From assembly GCF_000733725.1 (NCBI RefSeq), contig NZ_JMQM01000002.1, positions 372,001-436,000 on the forward strand: DNA of 64,000 nucleotides. Reading direction: 5' to 3'. This document shows positions 59,150 to 64,000 of this stretch, piece by piece (the stretch's first letter is position 1; each line of letters begins with the position of its first letter). Origin of the DNA: Nitratireductor basaltis (GTDB taxonomy: Bacteria > Pseudomonadota > Alphaproteobacteria > Rhizobiales > Rhizobiaceae). Below the pieces are notes generated by a model. That model did not search any database. It worked only from the letters and a program-made list of their open reading frames with translations, and was not told the DNA's origin. The position numbers and the translations under genes were made by a program.

Positions 59150-59530
59150 ATGAGTGACTTTCGCACACCCTTGAACCGCGTTCGCGGCCTCGGCTCTGCC
59201 AAGGAAGGCACTGACCATTTCTGGCGTCAGCGCCTGACGGCCGTATCCAACCTTTTCCTGGTGATCTTTTTCGTCGGGTTTGTCGTCTTCTATAACGGCG
59301 CTTCCTACGAGACCGTGCGCGGCGCGCTCGGCAATCCCGTTGTTGCCATCCTGATCGCGCTGATGCTGCTTTCGATCCTGTATCACATGAAGATCGGTAT
59401 GCAGGTCATCATCGAGGACTATGTGCATGGTCCGGCCAAGGTGCCGTTGATCCTGCTCAACATCTTCTTTCCCTTCATAGTCGGCGTGAGCGCACTCTAC
59501 GCCCTTGTAACGATTGCCTTTGGAGGCTGA
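59150..59530 (+). CDS. sdhD: Succinate dehydrogenase membrane anchor subunit
   Basis: A 126-aa anchor with three helices. The segment [20 protein letters not shown] leads into the first helix, and the haem or quinone region is [18 protein letters not shown]. It starts 2 nt after sdhC and its stop shares one base with the sdhA start (TGATG). Confidence 0.94.
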   Translation: MSDFRTPLNRVRGLGSAKEGTDHFWRQRLTAVSNLFLVIFFVGFVVFYNGASYETVRGALGNPVVAILIALMLLSILYHMKIGMQVIIEDYVHGPAKVPLILLNIFFPFIVGVSALYALVTIAFGG

Positions 59531-61371
59531 TGGCGGATATGGCTACAGCAAGTGAGAAGAAGGCTGGCAGCGCCTATACCTATGTCGATCACAAGTTCGA
59601 CGTGGTGGTTGTCGGTGCCGGCGGTGCGGGTCTGCGTGCAACGCTTGGCATGGCCGAGCAGGGGCTGAAGACGGCCTGCATCACCAAGGTTTTTCCGACC
59701 CGTTCGCATACGGTTGCTGCCCAGGGCGGCATCGCGGCATCTCTGCAGAATATGGGTCCCGACCACTGGCAGTGGCACCTTTACGACACCGTGAAGGGGT
59801 CGGATTGGCTTGGCGACGTGGATGCCATGGAATATCTGGCTCGCGAAGCTCCGGCTGCGGTCTATGAGCTTGAGCATTATGGCGTTCCTTTCTCGCGTAC
59901 CGAGGATGGTCGCATCTACCAGCGTCCATTCGGCGGCCACATGCAGAATTTCGGTGACGGCCCGCCGGTGCAGCGCACCTGTGCGGCAGCCGACCGTACC
60001 GGTCACGCCATCCTGCACACGCTCTACGGCCAGTCGGTGAAGAACAACGCACAGTTCTTCGTCGAGTATTTCGCGCTCGACCTCATCATGACCGATGGTG
60101 TGTGCACCGGCGTTGTGGCCTGGAACCTGGAAGACGGCACCATCCACCGTTTCGCTGCCAAGATGGTGGTGCTTGCGACCGGTGGCTATGGCCGCGCCTA
60201 TTTCTCCTGCACGTCGGCCCATACCTGTACGGGCGACGGCAATGGCATGGTTGCGCGCGCGGGCCTGCCGCTGCAGGACATGGAGTTCGTGCAGTTCCAC
60301 CCGACCGGTATCTATGGAGCCGGCTGCCTGATCACCGAAGGTGTACGCGGTGAGGGTGGCTATCTGGTCAATTCCGAGGGCGAGCGCTTCATGGAGCGTT
60401 ATGCGCCGTCCGCCAAGGATCTTGCCTCGCGTGACGTTGTCTCGCGCTGCATGACCATGGAAATCCGCGAAGGCCGCGGTGTTGGCAAGAACAAGGACCA
60501 TATCTTCCTGCATCTTGACCATCTGGACCCGGCGGTCATTCACGAGCGCCTGCCCGGCATCGCCGAATCGGCGCGCATCTTTGCCGGCGTGGACGTGACG
60601 CGCGAGCCGATCCCGGTTCTGCCGACGGTTCACTACAATATGGGGGGCATCCCCACCAATTACTGGGGTGAAGTGCTGAATCCGACGAGCGAAAACCCGG
60701 ACGCGGTGGCGCCTGGTCTGATGGCCGTGGGCGAGGCAGCCTGTGCTTCGGTGCACGGCGCCAACCGTCTCGGCTCCAATTCGCTGATCGATCTCGTGGT
60801 CTTCGGTCGTGCCGCAGCCATCCGTGCAGGCCAGGTGGTCGACCGGGATTCGAAGGTTCCGCCGATCAACGAGGCGGCGTGCGAGAAGATCATGGACCGC
60901 TTTGATCGCTTGCGCCACGCTTCCGGCTCCACGCCAACGGCTGAGATCCGCGAGCACATGCAGCGCACCATGCAGGAAGATGCTGCCGTGTTCCGCACGC
61001 AGGAATCGCTGGAGCAGGGCTGCAAGCGCATCTCCGAGGTCTGGAAGGAACTGCCGGATGTGAAGGTCTCCGACCGTTCGCTGATCTGGAACTCGGACCT
61101 GATGGAAACGCTGGAGTTGGAAAACCTGATGGCCAATGCGGTTGTCACGGTCTACTCGGCAGAGGCTCGCAAGGAGAGCCGTGGCGCGCATGCACGTGAG
61201 GACTTCACCGAGCGTGATGACGCCAACTGGCGCAAGCACACGCTTTCCTGGATCGACGAGAGTGGCAAGGTCACCCTCGATTATCGCCCGGTGCACACCG
61301 ACCCGCTTCTGAGCGAAGAGGATGGCGGCATCGAGTTGGCCAAGATCGCGCCCAAGGCGCGCGTCTACTGA
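59530..61371 (+). CDS. sdhA: Succinate dehydrogenase flavoprotein subunit
   Basis: A 613-aa FAD subunit that oxidises succinate to fumarate at the inner face of the membrane. The FAD motif is [20 protein letters not shown]. The covalent-FAD His lies in [18 protein letters not shown], and the active-site segments [19 protein letters not shown] and [15 protein letters not shown] are clear. ATG 59530 is taken as the start; a second ATG at 59539 (MATASEKK) is possible. Full family length. Confidence 0.97.
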   Translation: MADMATASEKKAGSAYTYVDHKFDVVVVGAGGAGLRATLGMAEQGLKTACITKVFPTRSHTVAAQGGIAASLQNMGPDHWQWHLYDTVKGSDWLGDVDAMEYLAREAPAAVYELEHYGVPFSRTEDGRIYQRPFGGHMQNFGDGPPVQRTCAAADRTGHAILHTLYGQSVKNNAQFFVEYFALDLIMTDGVCTGVVAWNLEDGTIHRFAAKMVVLATGGYGRAYFSCTSAHTCTGDGNGMVARAGLPLQDMEFVQFHPTGIYGAGCLITEGVRGEGGYLVNSEGERFMERYAPSAKDLASRDVVSRCMTMEIREGRGVGKNKDHIFLHLDHLDPAVIHERLPGIAESARIFAGVDVTREPIPVLPTVHYNMGGIPTNYWGEVLNPTSENPDAVAPGLMAVGEAACASVHGANRLGSNSLIDLVVFGRAAAIRAGQVVDRDSKVPPINEAACEKIMDRFDRLRHASGSTPTAEIREHMQRTMQEDAAVFRTQESLEQGCKRISEVWKELPDVKVSDRSLIWNSDLMETLELENLMANAVVTVYSAEARKESRGAHAREDFTERDDANWRKHTLSWIDESGKVTLDYRPVHTDPLLSEEDGGIELAKIAPKARVY

Positions 61372-61383
61372 GGCGGGGATATC

Positions 61384-62163
61384 ATGGTTGAACTTACACT
61401 TCCCAAGAACTCCAAGGTTCGTCAGGGCAAGGTCTGGCCAAAGCCTGAGGGCGCGACCAATCTGCGCGAATACAAGGTCTATCGCTGGTCGCCTGATGAC
61501 GGCGAAAATCCGCGCATCGACACCTATTATGTCGATATGGACGATTGCGGGCCGATGGTTCTCGACGGTCTGCTCTGGATCAAGGACCATATCGATCCGA
61601 CCCTGACCTTCCGCCGCTCCTGCCGCGAGGGCATTTGCGGTTCCTGCGCGATGAATATCGACGGCACGAACACGCTGGCCTGTACCAAGGGCATGGACGA
61701 GATATCCAGCGACGTGAAGATCTACCCGCTGCCTCATATGCCGGTGGTGAAGGATCTGGTGCCGGATCTCTCGGTGCCCTACGCCCAGCTTTCCTCCATC
61801 AAGCCCTGGCTTCAAACGGTTTCGCCCGAACCTGCGAAGGAGTGGAAGCAGAGCCATGAGGACCGCTCGAAGCTCGACGGTCTTTACGAGTGCATTCTCT
61901 GCTTCTGCTGCCAGACTTCCTGCCCGAGCTATTGGTGGAATGGCGAGCGCTATCTGGGACCGGCGGTTCTTCTGCAGGCCTATCGCTGGCTGATCGACAG
62001 CCGCGACGAGAAGACGGGCGAGCGTCTCGACAATCTCGAGGACCCGTTCCGTCTTTATCGGTGCCACACGATCATGAATTGCACGCAGGCCTGCCCCAAA
62101 GGGCTGAACCCTGCCAAGGCGATTGCCGAGATCAAGCAGATGATGGTGGAGCGCCGCGTCTGA
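61384..62163 (+). CDS. sdhB: Succinate dehydrogenase iron-sulfur subunit
   Basis: A 259-aa subunit carrying the three Fe-S clusters. The 2Fe-2S region is [20 protein letters not shown] followed by the fourth Cys in ACTKGM. The 4Fe-4S and 3Fe-4S cysteines are in [16 protein letters not shown] and [19 protein letters not shown]. It lies 12 nt after sdhA. The next gene starts about 120 nt on; a 10-bp inverted repeat (TCAAGCCGCT/AGCGGCTTGA, 62198-62230) follows the stop. Confidence 0.97.
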   Translation: MVELTLPKNSKVRQGKVWPKPEGATNLREYKVYRWSPDDGENPRIDTYYVDMDDCGPMVLDGLLWIKDHIDPTLTFRRSCREGICGSCAMNIDGTNTLACTKGMDEISSDVKIYPLPHMPVVKDLVPDLSVPYAQLSSIKPWLQTVSPEPAKEWKQSHEDRSKLDGLYECILCFCCQTSCPSYWWNGERYLGPAVLLQAYRWLIDSRDEKTGERLDNLEDPFRLYRCHTIMNCTQACPKGLNPAKAIAEIKQMMVERRV

Positions 62164-62197
62164 TCGCACGCCATCCCATATCTGAACGCCCAGTTTT

Positions 62198-62230
62198 TCA
62201 AGCCGCTCACACAGACGTGTAGCGGCTTGA
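62198..62230. repeat. Inverted repeat downstream of sdhB
   Basis: TCAAGCCGCT, a 13-nt centre (CACACAGACGTGT, itself partly self-complementary), AGCGGCTTGA. There is no T-run on the plus side, so it is an unusual 3' hairpin rather than a standard terminator. Confidence 0.55.
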
Positions 62231-62284
62231 ATTGCATTCAGGCGCGGTCACGCTAGGTGTCGGATGAGCCTTGAGGAGATTTCC

Positions 62285-62926
62285 ATGCGCAGAATTCTGA
62301 CACGCCTTGCCCTTGCTGCCGGTATTGTTGGTGCAAGCTTTTCCACCGTGAGTGCCGCGGAACAGACAGCCATTTTCGCCGGTGGCTGCTTCTGGTGCGT
62401 CGAAGCCGATTTCGACAAGGTTCCCGGCGTAACGAGCACGGTTTCCGGATATACGGGCGGACGGACTCAAAACCCCACATATCGCACCCATACCAGCGGC
62501 GGGCACCGTGAAGCGGTAAAGATCACCTATGACGACGCGCAGGTGAGCTATGCCGAGCTCCTCGATGTCTTCTTCCACTCGGTCGACCCAACGGATGCAG
62601 GCGGGCAGTTCTGCGACAGGGGCGAGAGCTATACGACCGCAATCTACACGCTGTCGCCAGAGCAGGAGGCTGCGGCAAAGGAAGCAAAGACGGCTGCTGA
62701 AAAGGAATTGGGACAGAGTGTGGTAACGCCCATTATCGGCGCCAGCACCTTCTGGACGGCCGAAGACTATCACCAGAACTACTATCGCAGCGACGAGCGC
62801 ATCCTGACGCGGTTCGGACTGGTGACCAAAGCCGACGCCTATGAGGGCTATCGGCAGGGTTGTCGGCGTGATGCGCGTCTGAAGGAGGTATGGGGGGAAA
62901 CCGCGCTGCGCGGCATCAAGAAATAA
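62285..62926 (+). CDS. msrA: Peptide methionine sulfoxide reductase MsrA, exported form
   Basis: A 213-aa MsrA that reduces methionine-S-sulfoxide in proteins. The catalytic motif is FAGGCFWCVEADFDKVPG, followed by VSGYTGGRTQNPTYRTHTSG and YTTAIYTLSPEQ. A resolving cysteine is likely in YRQGCRRDARL. Unlike the cytoplasmic form it begins with a signal peptide (RRILTRLALAAGIVGASFST then VSAAE), so it should work in the periplasm. The start at 62285 has GAGGAG upstream. Confidence 0.92.
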   Translation: MRRILTRLALAAGIVGASFSTVSAAEQTAIFAGGCFWCVEADFDKVPGVTSTVSGYTGGRTQNPTYRTHTSGGHREAVKITYDDAQVSYAELLDVFFHSVDPTDAGGQFCDRGESYTTAIYTLSPEQEAAAKEAKTAAEKELGQSVVTPIIGASTFWTAEDYHQNYYRSDERILTRFGLVTKADAYEGYRQGCRRDARLKEVWGETALRGIKK

Positions 62927-62973
62927 GCGCATTGTCAGGTCATGCTCGCTTCGTTCGAACTGGAGTGATTTCA

Positions 62974-63438
62974 ATGAGCCAATTTCTGAAGAGTATTTTC
63001 GGTGCCAGCGCCGCCCTCATCCTTTCTGCTACTGCTTCCCTGGGCGCCGAAGGCTGGGTCATCAAGGACAGCCCGCACAGCGTGACCGAGACCGCTGACC
63101 GTCTGGCAGCCGCCGTGGAGGAGAGTCCCGCCAAACTCGTCGCGCGCCTCGATCATCAGGCGAACGCAGAGCGGGTCGATCTGAAGATGCAACCGGCAAC
63201 GGTTCTTTTCTTCGGCAATCCGAAGGTTGGCACCCCGATCATGCAGGCCAATCCACGCGCCGCACTGGACCTTCCTCTTCGTGTGCTGGTCTGGGAGGAA
63301 GAGGGCAAGGTTCGCGTTGGATATCTCTCCGCAGAAGCACTCAAGGAGCGCTACGGAGTGAATGGTGCCGATGAGGCTTTCGACGCGATGGCCAAGGCCC
63401 TTGACGGGCTGACGTCGAAAGCCGTCGACGAAGAGTAG
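62974..63438 (+). CDS. DUF302 family exported protein
   Basis: A 154-aa protein with a signal peptide (SQFLKSIFGASAALILSATA then SLGAE) and a DUF302 domain. The pattern KDSPHSVTETADRLAAAVEE then LFFGNPKVGTPIMQANPRAA then LPLRVLVWEEEGKVRVGYLS matches the family. The function is not known; fold relatives bind small ligands. ATG 62974 (MSQFLKS) has TGGAGTG upstream. It lies 47 nt after msrA on the same strand. Confidence 0.85.
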   Translation: MSQFLKSIFGASAALILSATASLGAEGWVIKDSPHSVTETADRLAAAVEESPAKLVARLDHQANAERVDLKMQPATVLFFGNPKVGTPIMQANPRAALDLPLRVLVWEEEGKVRVGYLSAEALKERYGVNGADEAFDAMAKALDGLTSKAVDEE

Positions 63439-63488
63439 CGCGATCTGCAGGCGCTCCACCTTTTTGGGCGGGGCGCCAATTGCTGTCG

Positions 63489-64000
63489 TCAGGAGCGTTT
63501 GTCGGCGATACGGGCCATCGCGATATCAGAAGCGACTTCGTTGGTGGGCCGCTTTTCAGCATCTGCCTTCTGGAAGATAGCGGTGAGAGTCCGGGGTATC
63601 TCAGTCACCTTGCGCATTGTCGCCTCGCGGTTATAGCCGCCGGGTGCAAGCTCGGCTGCGACATTCATCAGGCCGCCTGCATTGATGACATAATCCGGCG
63701 CGTAGAGAATGCCGCGCTCCATCAGAAGGCGGGCATCTTCGTGGCGGGCAAGCTGATTGTTGGCGGCACCGGCGATGATGCCTGCTTTCAACTGCGGGAT
63801 CGTATCGCTTGAGAACAACCCACCCAGGGCGCAAGGTGCCAGGATATCCGCTTCGACGAAGAGGATGTCGCCCGCATCCGCCATGCGGGCACCAAATGTG
63901 TTGGCAGCACGGTCGACCGCGTCCGTGTCGATATCGGCAACCACAAGTTCTGCGCCTTCGGCATGGAGCTTTTCGCACAAAGACCACCCGACCGACCCAA
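63489..64000 (-). CDS. Leu/Glu/Phe/Val dehydrogenase family protein, 5' part beyond the window
   Basis: The C-terminal 170 or so residues of an amino-acid dehydrogenase. The NAD-binding Rossmann start is visible at the very edge, GSVGWSLCEKLHAEGAELVV, followed by ADIDTDAVDRAANTFGARMA. ILAPCALGGLFSSDTIPQLK and LYAPDYVINAGGLMNVAAEL are family signatures. The reaction is oxidative deamination of a branched-chain or related amino acid. The frame is open off the right edge; family members run to about 350 aa. Confidence 0.88.
   Translation of the reverse strand, partial: GSVGWSLCEKLHAEGAELVVADIDTDAVDRAANTFGARMADAGDILFVEADILAPCALGGLFSSDTIPQLKAGIIAGAANNQLARHEDARLLMERGILYAPDYVINAGGLMNVAAELAPGGYNREATMRKVTEIPRTLTAIFQKADAEKRPTNEVASDIAMARIADKRS

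Noticed and set aside
59497-62169. An 890-codon open frame on the minus strand
   Set aside because: It is fully antisense to sdhA and sdhB, which have complete family motifs. Long antisense frames are common in GC-rich genes, and the translation is His/Arg/Val-rich without domain patterns.

Overview
This 64 kb window is a gene-dense, GC-rich (roughly 60 percent by eye) stretch of alphaproteobacterial chromosome. Gene content and order point to the Hyphomicrobiales (Rhizobiales), most likely a Phyllobacteriaceae-type organism (Mesorhizobium/Nitratireductor/Aquamicrobium relatives). The evidence is the fsa-priA-atpHAGDC block, gapR (DUF2312), DUF1244, DUF1036-pyk, an EnvC-CtpA-polysaccharide deacetylase-RppH run, leuS-lptE, tkt-gap-pgk-fba, DUF4164-zapA, and sdhCDAB. 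I see no phage, insertion sequence, CRISPR array, rRNA operon or integrase. It is nearly all core genome with a few accessory insertions.

Layout. 1-6.6 kb: end of a BI-1 family gene, a GNAT acetyltransferase, a quinone oxidoreductase, an MFS carrier, two divergent YdcH/DUF465 genes and purEK. 6.6-12.6 kb: ribosomal protein L36, a TPR protein, pyk, N-formylglutamate amidohydrolase with DUF1244, a YhiN-type flavoprotein, gapR and tRNA-Ala(CGC). 12.7-18.6 kb: YggT, DUF167, an envelope run (EnvC, CtpA, polysaccharide deacetylase), rppH, sodC. 18.7-27.4 kb: ATP synthase F1 operon atpHAGDC, a small membrane protein, priA, fsa. 27.4-33.4 kb: acyltransferase, lptE, leuS, yggS and a LysR regulator. 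33.5-40.3 kb: MFS carrier, usg, acs followed by a structured mini-ORF RNA, a WYL regulator, an SDR enzyme, a small membrane protein and an SGNH hydrolase. 40.4-47.9 kb: fba, pgk, a CPA1 antiporter, gap and tkt. 48.2-54.7 kb: DUF4164, zapA, rimM, trmD, a GFA-domain protein, manganese catalase, rplS, MgtC, leuC. 54.7-58.6 kb: small hypothetical genes, including a membrane-tethered ClpP-fold protein coupled to a multi-TM protein. 58.7-64 kb: sdhCDAB, exported MsrA, DUF302, and part of a Glu/Leu/Phe/Val dehydrogenase.

How the genes fit together. Central carbon metabolism dominates. Transketolase, GAPDH, PGK and class I aldolase lie together with pyruvate kinase, acetyl-CoA synthetase and a transaldolase-like enzyme elsewhere. 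They feed the succinate dehydrogenase and ATP synthase encoded in the same window. A second theme is envelope maintenance (EnvC, CtpA, LptE, PlsC-like acyltransferase, SGNH hydrolase, periplasmic ClpP-like protein). A third is oxidative-stress defence (SodC, Mn catalase, exported MsrA).

The most unusual signals are small. Downstream of acs is a 22-codon ORF whose Shine-Dalgarno region is complementary to the 16S rRNA 3' end over at least 15 nt, inside a transcript-sized structured element ending in an intrinsic terminator. Upstream of the N-formylglutamate amidohydrolase is a 9-codon upstream ORF whose stop overlaps the gene start. Several conserved gene neighbourhoods (leuS-lptE, zapA, rimM-trmD-rplS) are also joined or split in ways that suggest rearrangement. 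Functions are assigned by recognition of protein motifs; no database search was run.
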